Below, one piece after another: positions 43,877 to 54,879 of a DNA stretch of 64,000 nt. The DNA is from Aquila chrysaetos chrysaetos (Eukaryota > Chordata > Aves > Accipitriformes > Accipitridae): the NCBI RefSeq assembly GCF_900496995.4, contig NW_024470326.1, positions 496,001 to 560,000 on the forward strand, given 5' to 3'. Each line of letters starts with the position of its first letter. Position 1 is the first letter of the stretch. The position numbers and the translations under genes are program-made. The notes beneath the pieces are model-generated. The model was not told where the DNA came from and ran no database searches. It saw only the letters and a program-made list of their open reading frames with translations.

Positions 43877-44420
43877 CGTTTGCCTTTTCGGAAAGATGCT
43901 TTGCCGAGGCCGATGGCCATGAGATGATGCGTCTCTGGGAAAGCACAGATCCCCACTGCTGTTGTGCCTGTAGATGGGGCGCCAAGGGAAGGTGAAGAGC
44001 AGCAACAGCTTTCAGGGCTGGGCCCTTCCTTGTGGGAGCAGGAGCCGGACGTTTCCCTTTTCAGAAAGAGTCTTTGCCGACACCGAGCACCATGAGATGC
44101 CCAGCCCTGAAAGCTGTTGCTGCTCTTCACCTTCCCTTGGCGCCCTGTATACAGGCACAACAGCACTGGGGATCTGTGCTTTCCCAGAGACGGAACATCT
44201 CATGGCGCTCGGAGTCGGCAGAGCCTCTTTCCAAAAAGGGAAACGTCCGGCTCCTGCTCCCACAAGGAAGGGCCCAGCCCTGAAAGCTGTTGCTGCTCTT
44301 CACCTTCCCTTGGCGCCCTATCTACAGGCACAACAGCAGTGGGGATCTGTGCTTTCCCAGAGTTGGAACATTCTCATGGCAATCCTTCTCGGCAGAGCGT
44401 CTTTCCGAAAAGGCAAACGT
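43877..44420. repeat. 544-base palindromic cluster of a 171-base unit
   Basis: Four related units: forward 43877-44047, truncated forward 44048-44099, reverse 44100-44248 and reverse 44249-44420. Shared words are GCAAACG/CGTTTGC at the outer ends, CACAGATCCCCACTGCTGTT, AGGGAAGGTGAAGAGCAGCA and GGGCCCTTCCTTGTGGGAGC. It can fold into a large hairpin. No match elsewhere in the window. Confidence 0.85.
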
Positions 44421-44502
44421 CTGGCTCCATCCAGAGACTCTCTCTTCTCCTCGAGGGTGCTAAATAGCCTTGAATAGTGCTCTGTAGGCACAGGCCAGGT
44501 CC

Positions 44503-44527
44503 NNNNNNNNNNNNNNNNNNNNNNNNN
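44503..44527. other. Assembly gap (25 N)
   Basis: Run of 25 N. The inner edge of the right palindrome arm starts at the next base. Confidence 0.99.
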
Positions 44528-44716
44528 GTGTATCTTTGGTGACATATGGTTAGCACATGTTACAGTTTACTGACATAGTTTCACGCCAATTCTTGTTGTG
44601 AGCAAATAAAAGTTGAGTTTGGTGAGTTAAAGGATCCCTGGTGTCATTTCACCTTAGTCCTGACCTGGGAATCAGCAAACCTGAGTTGTCGTCCTGAGAA
44701 ACTGGGGCATGACAAT
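44528..44716 (+). mobile_element. Partial copy of the 40005-40900 LTR (fossil), cut by the gap
   Basis: Mirror of 40005-40195, with the same flank ATCAC (GTGAT inverted) at 44717-44721. The remainder of the LTR is missing or lies in the gap. Confidence 0.85.
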
Positions 44717-46460
44717 CACTGCAGGGGAAGAGGAAGGGTATGTGAGACACAAGGGTACGCAAGGGAGAGAGCCGTGTAGGTGTAGCAGTGAGTGCGTTAA
44801 AGGCAGGAAGAAGACTTGAAATGTTGGCGGGGTGTCACGCTGAAGTGAAATAAGTTGAGCTTGCAATTTGAGGCAACAGCAGAAGAAGGAGGATGTGCAG
44901 TTCAGTGCTGGTATGTGGAGCACAGTAAAGGATTCTAGCAAGTTTGGGGCTTGGAAATCTTGGGGATAAATGAGCATTAGCAAGGTTGTTAGAAATGGGA
45001 TGGGCTGGTGCTGTGGGGAGCTCACAGGCATTGGCAAATCCTTAGAAAACCACGGCTTTGTGTTGGAAGCAAGGAAGTAGGCACAGGCACAGGCACAGGA
45101 CAGTGTAACGTGTGGGGAGATGCCAAGGGCCTTGGTGGGCTTGGACACCCCAGAAGAGCAGAGACCCTTGTTCTCCTGGCTACGGCTGCTGTCTCTTCCA
45201 CTGAGACCCTGTCGTGGTTTAATCTGCAGCCAGCACTAGCACCAGGCAGCTGCTCACTCGCTTCTCCCCCACCCAGTGGTTCGGGGGAGAATTGAGAAAA
45301 AAAGTAAAACTTGTGGGTTGAGATAAGAACAGTTTAAAAAGGACAGAAATGAAGAAAAGAATAATGATAATAATAACAACATAAATTGACAATAATATAA
45401 TAGAAGGCTTGGGAATATACAAAACAAGTGATGCACAATGCAGTTGCTCACCATTCACTGACTGATGCCCTGGTAGTTCCCTAGCAGCAATCCACTCCCC
45501 CCCAGCCAACTGCCCCAGTTGATATACTAGGCATAACATAACATGGCATGGAATATCACTTCGCCAGTTTGTTCTGCTGTCTTGGCTGTGTCCCCTCCCA
45601 GCTTCTCCTGCCCATCCAGCCTTCTTGCTGACTGGGCCTGAGAAGCTGAAAAATCCTTGACTTAGTATAAACACTACTTAGCAACCGCTGAAAGCCTCAG
45701 TGTGTTATCACCATGCTTCTCATACTGAATCCCAAACATAACACTATACCAGCTACTAGGAAGAAAATTAACTCTATCCCAGGCAAAACGAGGACAGACT
45801 CCCTATAGGACAGGAGGCCCTTACAGCTCCAGTGCCTCTTGCCTCCTTACCTACCCTCCACAGACCCTGCGAGGTGGCCTACCGACAACCTGCACCTGGC
45901 ATCACACACTCCCACATCCATTGCCCCCAGGAAAAGCCCTGAGCATCCCAAGGGGGAAAGGAGCCTCCTCCCCAGGGGATGGGGGTCAGGGCTTGGCCAG
46001 CCTGCTTGGTGAAGCACATCAAGGGCTTTCACAGTGACCTCCACATGGAAATTTCCTCCTGTGCCAAGTGCCTCCAATTTCCTGCTTCACCAGCCCCCAG
46101 GGACAGGAACTTTGTCTGCTCATTCCCTGCATGGTCTCTTCAGTGACGGACTTCAGCAAGGCCTGCTAACACCCTCACAAACCTGGAGGTTTGCTTCTGA
46201 CTTGGACTTCTGTAGAGGCTTGGTCAGTCTCTAAGGCTCTGCAAGTTCAGGAACTCGGCACCAGAGGGCTCATTAGCATGCAAGACACCCCAAGGAGCCA
46301 GTCTGGGCATAATCTGCCTCTGGTCTTCATTCTGTGGTGAATTAGAGGGATTTCAGGAGTGTGGTCAAAGTGGCGAAGATGTCAAAAGCAAAGAGACCAA
46401 GGTGAATAAATGTTTTGATTTTGAATAGCCAATTCTCCATTAATCCCAACATGTTTGGGT
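44717..46460. repeat. Diverged module A relative (A'), right arm
   Basis: Mirror of 38270-40000, with the solo LTR at 45210-45796 in the equivalent place. Confidence 0.85.
45210..45796 (+). mobile_element. Solo LTR, ERVL/ERV3-like (fossil), right-arm copy
   Basis: 587 bases from TGTCGTGGTTTAATC to AAACGAGGACA, flanked by GACCC and GACTC. Mirror of 38917-39507; looks whole as a solo LTR. Confidence 0.8.
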
Positions 46461-46739
46461 TACAGGAATGTCTTCAAGTAGAGTCTGCACCAGTTAGACC
46501 CATGTGACTCGACTGGCAAAGCCAGCCGCAGCAGTGGGAAACCCATCTCCCGGCTGAGACATGCGGTCAAGATGCAAAACATCTGCAGTGCCCGCTTGTT
46601 ACTGGCCTCCAGGCAGTGTGCGACCCATTTTTTCATGACCCTCTGAGCCTGACTATCAAGCCCAGTTCCTGCCCATCTCTATATCCTGTCCAGCCATCCA
46701 TCTGCCCATCCTCCCTCTCTCTTTCACTCCCAATGTCCT

Positions 46740-48130
46740 GGACAGAATAATATAACAAAGACACCCACTGATCTCCCCTCATCCAGAACCCAGCCCTTTC
46801 ATCCTAGAAAGCCATGAGGTTGGTCTACCATGATCCACCCTGGATAAATCCATGCTGGCCATCCCAGTCGCCTTCCTCTTCATCTTCCCAGAAATATCAT
46901 CCAGGAGGACATGCTCAGGGACACACTGCTCTGCAATATGAGGTCAAACAACCTTTTCTTCCCCTGGTCATCCTCTGGCCTGTGTTGGAAGAGAGCTGTC
47001 AACTTTTTTGCAAGGCATCAAGCACTTGTCCTGATCTCCATGATCTGTCAAAAGTGATGCAGAGTGAGCCTCGTTAAAAAATTGGCTTGCTCCCTCCCCA
47101 GCCTTGGATGATTCCCCTCTGCTCCAGGGGCTGTTCAAGGCTGACATTGCTCAAGTACCTCTGACTTGATCCCCACTTACTGCTGGTTGCTTTCCTCCAG
47201 GGTCCTGTCGCCAGTCACAAAGGCCTGGCAGAACTCACAGCCAAAGAAAGTCATTAAGTTCCTCAGCCTTACCTGCTCCTACACTTAGGGAGCTCAGCAG
47301 CAGGCCCACATGACCCCTGTCTATTCTTTTACTGTTAATGAACCAGTATCAGCTCATCTTGCTGCCTCTATCCTGCCCTGCATCTCTCAAGACAATGGGA
47401 CCTTTGGCTTTGGCATCATCCCTACATCCTGGGACATTCTGTCTGCAGCTTTCCCTGCTTCCACCTCCTGCCTGCTGCCTTCTTGCCCTGGAGCTCAGTC
47501 AGTTCACACAAGCAGCCTCGGAGATGGTTGCTTCTCTTCAAGGGTATTTGGGGAGATCATTCCTGTGCTTGGAAGAGGCTGTCCTGTAAGGCCTATCAGA
47601 TTTCCATGCTCCTTCACTCTTCAGAGCTCCTTCCCATGGCACCACTTGTCTCAGCCTCCTGAGTGTGTCCAAGTCTTGTCCTCTGGAGTCCCAGGTCTGT
47701 GCTCTCCTGCTGGCCTTACTCACTGCCCTTTAGTGAGTGATAACCCCTCATTCATGGCCATGACAGCCAAGACTGACACTGAATATCATCACATCCCTAA
47801 CCAGCTGTTCCTTGTTGGCCAGGATCAGGTCCAGGTGAGAATCACCCTTGGTGGCCCACCTGGCAGCTGGCTGAAGAAGTTGTCCCAATAGCCAACTTCA
47901 GGCTGTTGGCACCCTGTTGCTTTGCCTTGCCAGGGAATGCCAGGGCACTTAAAGTTGTTCACCACAGGAACCTGCTCATGAACCTGGAGACTTCCTGGGG
48001 CTGCTGACAAAAGACCTTTTCTGTTTCCTCTCCCTGAGCAAGCAGTTTGTAACTGCAAACACCAGGTCACTCCTGCTGACTCCTGCTCTCATCCTAAATG
48101 ACAAAAGCTAACCCAACCTGTTGTCTGTCA
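46740..48130 (-). mobile_element. Old CR1 LINE fragment, right-arm copy
   Basis: Mirror of 36500-37990; endonuclease end and linker remnants read on the minus strand. Confidence 0.65.
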
Positions 48131-48889
48131 CATAGAGGACCCCCACAAATCCAAGCTTCCCCTTCATACAGGGGGCATAGTCCTCGTCCTCCCTGCTGCT
48201 CCCTGGGCAGAGCCTGTAGCCCTCCATTGCAGCACCACAGCTCAGCAAGCTGTCCCACCACGTCTCATTTCATCCAAAACCATCACAGTTCTGTGACAAG
48301 CCACGCGTCTCCAGCTCCTCCTGGCAGTGCACATTAGGGCCACGGCATCTCAGCTGTGGTAGCGTAGTGGACCACAGACTTCTCACAGGGAAACCTGAAC
48401 ACTGGTCCTGACCACAAAAAGATTGAACATCGAGTTCTTAGGGCTGCGCTGCACCCCGCTGCGCGTCCAGCACGGCCATCAAACCTGTGTTATGCTGCAC
48501 AGATCCCTGGGCCGCAGGACAACCTCAGCAGCATATTATCACACACGAGCCTGCAGGCAGGTCCCACTCTGTACTGGACATCATGCCTCCTGCGTGGCCT
48601 TGCCTGTATCTAACTGTGCAGCAAAACATTCTCATGAAAACATCATTTCTGTTTGACTGTTGAGACGATGAGTAGAGTTGTTCCTTGTAAGAAAATCCTA
48701 TAGTAGCTTGGATGACCAAAAGAGGAGACTGTTTTCTATGGATGGGGTCTGCATGCTTTGCTGCATTCAGGTAGAAGGCCTGTTCAATGCTACACCACCT
48801 GGGGTTCTCACCATCTAAAGGGGCCTAAGATGATCTGCATGATTCTCTCCTTATAGTGTTAACGATGATGAACATAATTTTAAAATGCA

Positions 48890-49150
48890 GCTCACTTTGT
48901 CCGAGTTCCTTTCTTACTGGGGTCATACCAGACCAGCGCCTCCTCGAGAACAAAAATCACTCTCTCAGCACCCTTGGATGCAGCCCCTATGGTTCCCATG
49001 GACTGGTAAGGGTGTAGTTTGCTTGAGTAACCCCGCGCTTGATCCCCATGCACTGCTGGTTGTTCTCCTCCAGAGTCCTGCCTCACAGCTCAAAGGCCTG
49101 GGAGACCTTGCTGGTATTAACCGAGGCTGTGACGTAGAGTACCTCAGATC
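48890..49150 (-). mobile_element. Old CR1 LINE fragment, right-arm copy
   Basis: Mirror of 35540-35800. Confidence 0.5.
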
Positions 49151-49519
49151 TATCTAGAGCTACTCTTCCTCATTTCAGCAGTGGTCCTACCTTATCTCTT
49201 TTGCTTCTGTAACAGTTCCTGAAGTACCAAAGTTCATCTTGGTGCCCTTGAAATCCTTTTGAGCTTCCACCGAGTTCTGACATGGACCATTGCTGTGCTT
49301 GGAGGATGATGTCCTTGAAGACAAGATGTATCCAGGCACACTCTGAAAATTCTTGGTCTTTTCATTGACTGGATCATCAAGGGAGTGAGTAAACACCCTG
49401 TGTGACATGCTTCCTGTTCATGCAATGCCTGCAGCTCTTGGGTGGAGAAGGAGCACACCTTGCCTCTCTGATGACTGATGCCTCTGACTGATGGCTTTAG
49501 TGTATGGCAAACAGGCACC

Positions 49520-50370
49520 AAATCGCACTCTCTGTGATGCCATCTGGGACGTCTATGATGCACCCACCCTGAATGGGAATTGCTTTCCTGCAGCTCCTGT
49601 GAGGTCCCTGCCAGCCTTGGCATCTCGTGTAGCTCTGTGGCCCTGGATTTGGACATGAAACAGAGTACCTGCCCTGAATTCTGTTAGGCAGCGTGGGGAC
49701 GAACCTGGGACACATGCCATTACAGTCAGTGGTGGTACAGTAAATTCAGCTGATGGAAAAGAGAGAGACCCAGCTCTCGCTATGGTACATGACTGCAAGC
49801 GTTCATATGAATACCTGTGTCAAGTGCCATGAAGATAAGGAGTAGGAAAAGGTTCTTTTGGCCTTTAGTTGGGCATAAGCTGCCATGTCACTTGGCCAAA
49901 GGAATTTCCCACCAGGCTCATACATGATTCCCAAGATGTTGCCCTGTCTCTATGAACTTCTCCGTTACAGTTTGCTGTTACCTACATGTATCTTGGACCA
50001 CCTCTGGCAGTTCAAATGTCACCAGGGATTTGCATCTGAACACCTGACTCCTGCCTTTGCTCTCCCTTAATTCAGATGGGAGCTGAGACAAGGAGCTCAC
50101 ATGCAGGTGTCTATTTTGCTCACACCTGAACTGAGGCAAGAGGAATCCCACCTCCTGTGGCTTTGTGGTGTGCATGGGAGGCAGCAGAGCCTCCTTCAAA
50201 TGCCATGAGTAGAAAGGCAGGATGAGATGCCTCCATTAACCCATGGATGCCTTCCCTCAGCAGGGGTAAAGGAGATCCCTGCCTGCCTCTCTCTGGGGAT
50301 CCTGTCTAACAATATGACCAAAAAACCTGGCATGTAGATGGAAGTTTGTCTCCGAGAGGAGAATTTTATT
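49520..50370. repeat. Duplicated module E, right-arm copy
   Basis: Direct copy of 18690-19540, mirror of 34250-35200. Confidence 0.85.
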
Positions 50371-52660
50371 TCAGGAAAGAAGTGTCTCTCCCAAGCTGAG
50401 GGAAGCAACACCAGTGATTGCTTCAGCCTGTTTCCCAGCAGGTTCCCCTGAGCCCCAGGGACACCAGGAGGGAGCCCAGAGGGGGCAGAGAAAGTGCTGC
50501 CTTGGGCTGGTCCTCTGCTGCTGAGCTGGGCTGGGCTCCTGGGGTGGAGGGAGCTCCTGGCAAGCAGGCAGCATTTCAGAGAGACAGCTCTGCCCAGGAG
50601 CAGCTCCTCTGCAAAGCGCAGCAGGGCTGAGGGCACTGCCTGCAGGCACCGAGGGGAGAGGAGTGAGGCAGAGAGAGAGGTTAAAGGCAGTCTGGGGTGG
50701 GAGAAGAGAGAAGAGCTGACTTGGAGAAAAATCTTCACAGCCCTTCACAGGGTAAGTCTCTGGCTGCAGGGCAATTCCTGGAATGACCTCCTAAAGCTGG
50801 CACATCCCACAGCCTATGGGATCTGTCAGGAGGACTCTCACAGTTTGTGCAGTGTAGAGAAAAAGGACGCGCTTTGGAGCAGAGGTTCCCTGCTGCACCT
50901 TCAGAGGGACAGGGCATGTCAGCTGCCTTCACCCGGGGATGGCTGCGGAGTGTGAAGCTGGGTGTGCAGCCAGGGGTGCCCAGGGCTGTCCTGCTGAGCA
51001 GGGTCCCTGCACCCCAGGGGGCTGTGTGCTGGGGCAGGGACTCTGCCGCTGGTCAGGTAAGTACTCTGCCTGCCTGGGGAGCTCCAACAGCAGAGTGGGG
51101 AGAAGCTGTGGGTGGAAGAAGCAACTCGCAGCAGGGCAGGGTCCTTCTGCTGACAAGAGGGTGCTGTGTGGGTCAGGGCTGCTCACAGCTCCCGATCATC
51201 CCCAGGACATCTCTGAGGGCACTTTTCAAGGGCAAGGTCAAAGCAGGGATTGCTATAAAAATAAGGACCTTTCCTGAGTTTGTGTTTTCTGTTTCCTACT
51301 CTTGGGGAATTTTCAGGACAAATGGAAAAGGAGCTGACATGCTTGAACAGGTCACTGAGACTCCTGAGCTGTAACTCCGAGGGATCAGTAAGTCTGACAG
51401 GAGCCTCCTGAAGTAGAGCACAGGGACTGAGAACAACTGCCTGGCTATATTGATGTCTGGGAGGTGGCATTTACAGCTGGGTAAGGGTAAGTCTTCCCTG
51501 AGGCTTCAGCTGCCTCTGCCTTTGCCTCTCTGAGCCAGTCAATCACTGCATTTTTCCTTGATTCTCCACTAGTCTGTGTTATTGCTATTGTTATCTTGTT
51601 CTTGCTGTCTGTTTCTCTGGGGTGGGAGTTGCAACTGCAGGGTGACACACTCATCTTGTGGGTCCTCCCATGCAGCTGTGTCCTTGGGAACAAGCTTACA
51701 GGTGTCCAAGCTCTCCTCCAAGCTCTGGGGCTGTGGGCAATGCAGCCTGTGTCATTCCCTAGGAAATGAGCTGACTCTCCCTTCCTGAGATACCATCATC
51801 AGGGCACTTGCCTATTTTCTTGGGGTGACCTTCCAAGCTGTGAGCTGCCCTCCAGTATGCAGGTCTGTCCCATAGCATCTTGGTGTTTCTGAATGTCCCA
51901 TGGAAAAGCACAGAGACACCATGAGTGAGGAAATGCTGCTGGGTTTGTGAAATGAACCATGTGTGCCCTTGGCAAGAGGTGGGGTGCAGAGACCTTGAGA
52001 AAGGGGGAGACACTTGGTGTTGGACAGTGGGTCTCCCTGCTTTCAGGAGTGCCTGGAGTCTTTTCAGATTAACACGGGGGTGTAAATACTCTCCATCTCA
52101 GAAAGGTGAGAGCCTAGGGTAGCTGGCAAGAAGACAGAGTGACAGAACAGCTCCCCTTGCTCTGCACTAAGCCACAGGCAACCCTCTTGCCTCACAGGAC
52201 ACACTTTGTTTTCTCTGAGTGAAGCAGAAGTGATGAGGGTTTCTGAAATCCAAGAAAAACTCCAGGTGGGATACTGGAGAGCTCTAACCTCCCCCCCCCT
52301 CACTCAAACACTGTTTTGATTGTGGTTTCTTAGCCCTGGGAGTGCAGATCCTGACAAGCACTTTTACATTAAGAGTAGTTTCATCTGACCAATTCAAACA
52401 CCAGGACTGACCCCATGATGGATACCATTCCCAGAAACCCACTGCTACAGAGCAGGGCTGACTCCTTGGCAACCAGTAGGCAGAGGTCCTGCTCCTCACG
52501 ACACACGCAGCCAGCACCAAACAGAGCTCGAACCACAGAGCTGAACAGAGATCTCGTTGAAATGGAAAAAATGGGGGTGAACAAGTAGTATGAGAAATGG
52601 CTTTGATTTTGGTCAGAGAATAATGCCCTAAATTGTCACTGCCCTTGTCTCCTTGTTCAG
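50371..52660 (+). promoter_or_regulatory. OR4 5' block (module D)
   Basis: Carries donors CACAGG|GTAAGT after 50751 and GTCAG|GTAAGT after 51056, a TATA-like GCTATAAAAATAAGG near 51250, and a strong acceptor CCTTGTCTCCTTGTTCAG ending at 52660, 23 bases before the OR4 ATG. From about 51440 to 52640 it is visibly more diverged than the OR2, OR3 and OR5 blocks are from one another. Confidence 0.6.
50939..51056 (+). other. Candidate 5' exon of OR4 with small Cys-rich frame
   Basis: ATG 50939 (MAAECEAGCAARGAQGC, then PCTPGGC and LCRWS) to the CAG|GTAAGT donor. It is 1.7 kb upstream of OR4, the same spacing as in the other three units. Confidence 0.45.
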
Positions 52661-52683
52661 TGCTCCACACCCAGAGGCAGCAG

Positions 52684-53640
52684 ATGTCCAACAGCAGCTC
52701 CATCACTGAGTTCCTCCTCTTGGCGTTCGCAGATACGTGGGAGCTGCAGCTCTTGCACTTCTTGCTCTTCCTGGGCATCTACCTGGCTGCCCTCCTGGGA
52801 AACGGCCTCATCATCACCGCCGTAGCCTGTGACCACCGCCTCCACACCCCCATGTACTTCTTCCTCCTCAACCTCTCCCTCCTCGACCTGGGCTCCATCT
52901 CCACCACTGTCCCCAAAGCCATGGCCAACTCCCTCTGGGACACCAGGGCCATCTCCTACCCAGGATGTGCTGCACAGGTCTTTCTGTTAGTCTTTTTGAT
53001 CTCAGCAGAGTATTTTCTTCTCACTGTCATGGCCTATGACCGCTACGTTGCCATCTGCAAACCCCTGCACTACGGGACCCTCCTGGGCAGCAGAGCTTGT
53101 GTCCACATGGCAGCAGCTGCCTGGGGCTGTGGGTTCCTCTATGCTGTGCTGCACACTGCCAATACATTTTCACTACCCCTCTGCCAAGGCAATGCTGTGG
53201 ACCAGTTCTTCTGTGAAATCCCCCAGATCCTCAAGCTCTCCTGCTCAGATGCCTACCTCAGGGAAATTGGGCTTCTTGCAGTTGGTGTCTGTTTGGGATT
53301 TGGGTGTTTTGTTTTCATTGTGCTGTCCTATGGGCAGATCTTCAGGGCTGTGCTGAGGATCCCCTCTGAGCAGGGACAGCACAAAGCCTTTTCCACCTGC
53401 CTCCCTCACCTGGCCGTGGTCTCCTTGTTTATAACTGCTGCCACATTTGCCTACCTGAAGCCCCCCTCCATCTCCTCCCCATCCCTGGACCTCCTGGTGG
53501 GAGTTCTGTACTCGGTGGTGCCTCCAGCCTTGAACCCCCTCATCTACAGCATGAGAAACCGTGAGATCAAGGATGCCCTGAGAAAACTAATCATTGGGTG
53601 CTTTTCAGAAGGAATAACCTTCCTGTTATCTTTTGCATAA
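52684..53640 (+). CDS. OR4: intact OR14-like olfactory receptor
   Basis: 318-residue seven-helix G-protein-coupled odorant receptor, expected in olfactory neuron cilia; odorant unknown. Features in order: N-terminal glycosylation sites (MSNSSS), TM1 GN motif (LLGNGLI), HTPMYFFLLNLSLLDLG in TM2, MAYDRYVAICKPLHYGT at the end of TM3, the Cys-bearing second extracellular loop (CQGNAVDQFFCEIPQI), SYGQIF in TM5, KAFSTCLPHLAVVSLF in TM6, NPLIYSMRNREIKDALRK at the end of TM7. Start chosen at 52684 because all copies begin MSN here and a splice acceptor ends at 52660; an in-frame upstream ATG at 52633 lies inside the presumed intron. OR14-like by overall resemblance. The only copy of the five with a full frame. 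Confidence 0.95.
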   Translation: MSNSSSITEFLLLAFADTWELQLLHFLLFLGIYLAALLGNGLIITAVACDHRLHTPMYFFLLNLSLLDLGSISTTVPKAMANSLWDTRAISYPGCAAQVFLLVFLISAEYFLLTVMAYDRYVAICKPLHYGTLLGSRACVHMAAAAWGCGFLYAVLHTANTFSLPLCQGNAVDQFFCEIPQILKLSCSDAYLREIGLLAVGVCLGFGCFVFIVLSYGQIFRAVLRIPSEQGQHKAFSTCLPHLAVVSLFITAATFAYLKPPSISSPSLDLLVGVLYSVVPPALNPLIYSMRNREIKDALRKLIIGCFSEGITFLLSFA

Positions 53641-53649
53641 GACTCATAT

Positions 53650-54870
53650 CTCTTTACAGGCCCAGCCTGTCTTCTGGTGGTTTTTTTATGGTGATTTTTG
53701 GTTTTGAGTGTCATTTTTGGTTGCTCTTTTTCCTTTGTTTTACTTATCTGAATGCTTTCCTCAAAGAAATGTTTCTTCCTCTGGTTTCTAATTCACAGTC
53801 TATCCAGATTTTTTGTGCCCCGCAGGCTGTGCAAATGAGGAGCCATATCCTCTCTGTGTTTAAACAAAATAAAGGGCCCTGCAGTGACTTGTTCTTCTGA
53901 GATCCTTCCTCCAAGACCTTCTCTGCAGCTGCAGGGAGCAGTGCCTGTGTGTAGAGGGGAAGAAGAAAAGAGTCCTGGCACAGCAGCAGTGTCAGGGAGC
54001 ACCAGCGCTTGGTCTTTCCTGAGCTGCTCTCTTCCCACTGCCATGCTTTCCTTCTGAACCCTTTGGTTGGTGTAAAGCCTGAGTGCTCTTCAAGCATGGT
54101 TAGAGTCCTGCTGTGTGGCAGGCCTGTGGCCGCAGGCAAGGACAGGCAGTGGGCACTTGTGTGATAGAGCTGGCCTCCATTGCTCCATTTCCAACAGACA
54201 AGGGGATCTCCCATGCCTTGTGCCACAGATGCCCCCCAGCCCTGGGGCTCACCCCTCTCCGCCCCCGAGGAGCTGCTGTGCCCTTCTGAGGGTCTGGGGC
54301 TGTGGGCTGAGTGCCCAGAGCTCTGCCGTACCCTGTGGTGGGCACTGCTGTGGGGCCATGCCAGACTGGGCTGCGCTGGGGAGAGGGGCAGGGGAGGTCA
54401 GGGGCAGTGGGAAGAGTTTAGGGGGAGCTGTGGGCTAGAAAGTGCCCAAGACAGAAAAATATCATTGTATAGCTTGTGTTGTGTGACCATGCAGGGCAAA
54501 GACTCACACCGGGGGGTTGTGGTGCAGAGGCAGGGCTTGTGGAAAGCATGGGATACATGCAGGTGCAGGAGAGAGAAGGAGGCCGGTCTGTGCCCTTGTT
54601 GGTGTGGACAGACAGGGAAGGTGGCTTAGGGTCTTTGTCACTCCCAGTGTCTCTCATTGGCCATTTCCACCTCTTGCTGGTCACCCCATATTTAAGGGTG
54701 AGTTTGCTTGTGAGGCCATCCCATCTTCCTGCTGGGCCAAGGGCTGGTGTGGGGCAACAGACAGCCCTGCCCAGCCTCTCTCCTTCAGCAGACCCTGGAG
54801 CAGAGCTATCTGCAAAGCCCCATGTGGGACAAGGCTGCAGCAGGGCAGGGGTCGGGACAGGTACAAAGCA
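53650..54870. repeat. Duplicated module B, OR4 3' flank
   Basis: Inverted relative to 29531-30960 and same orientation as 22830-24060, but with more differences, and it joins module A without the extra 200 bases seen at 29550-29750. Confidence 0.8.
53868..53873 (+). terminator. Poly(A) signal AATAAA behind OR4
   Basis: AATAAA 228 bases after the stop, in the same AAACAAAATAAAGGGCCC context as in the other copies. Confidence 0.7.
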
Positions 54871-54879
54871 CAAATTTCT

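Larger units (their letters stand above)
46461..49519. repeat. Duplicated module F, right-arm copy
   Basis: Mirror of 35201-38269. Contains old CR1 pieces at 46740-48130 and 48890-49150 on the minus strand. No host gene was recognised. Confidence 0.8.

Noticed and set aside
44032-44477. Plus-strand open frames in the 171-base repeat cluster as coding repeats
   Set aside because: Frames arise from the repeat itself in both orientations and contain no protein motif.
52633-52683. Upstream in-frame ATG extending OR4 by 17 residues
   Set aside because: It lies before the splice acceptor ending at 52660, is absent from other copies, and all ORs of this family begin close to the MSN residues.
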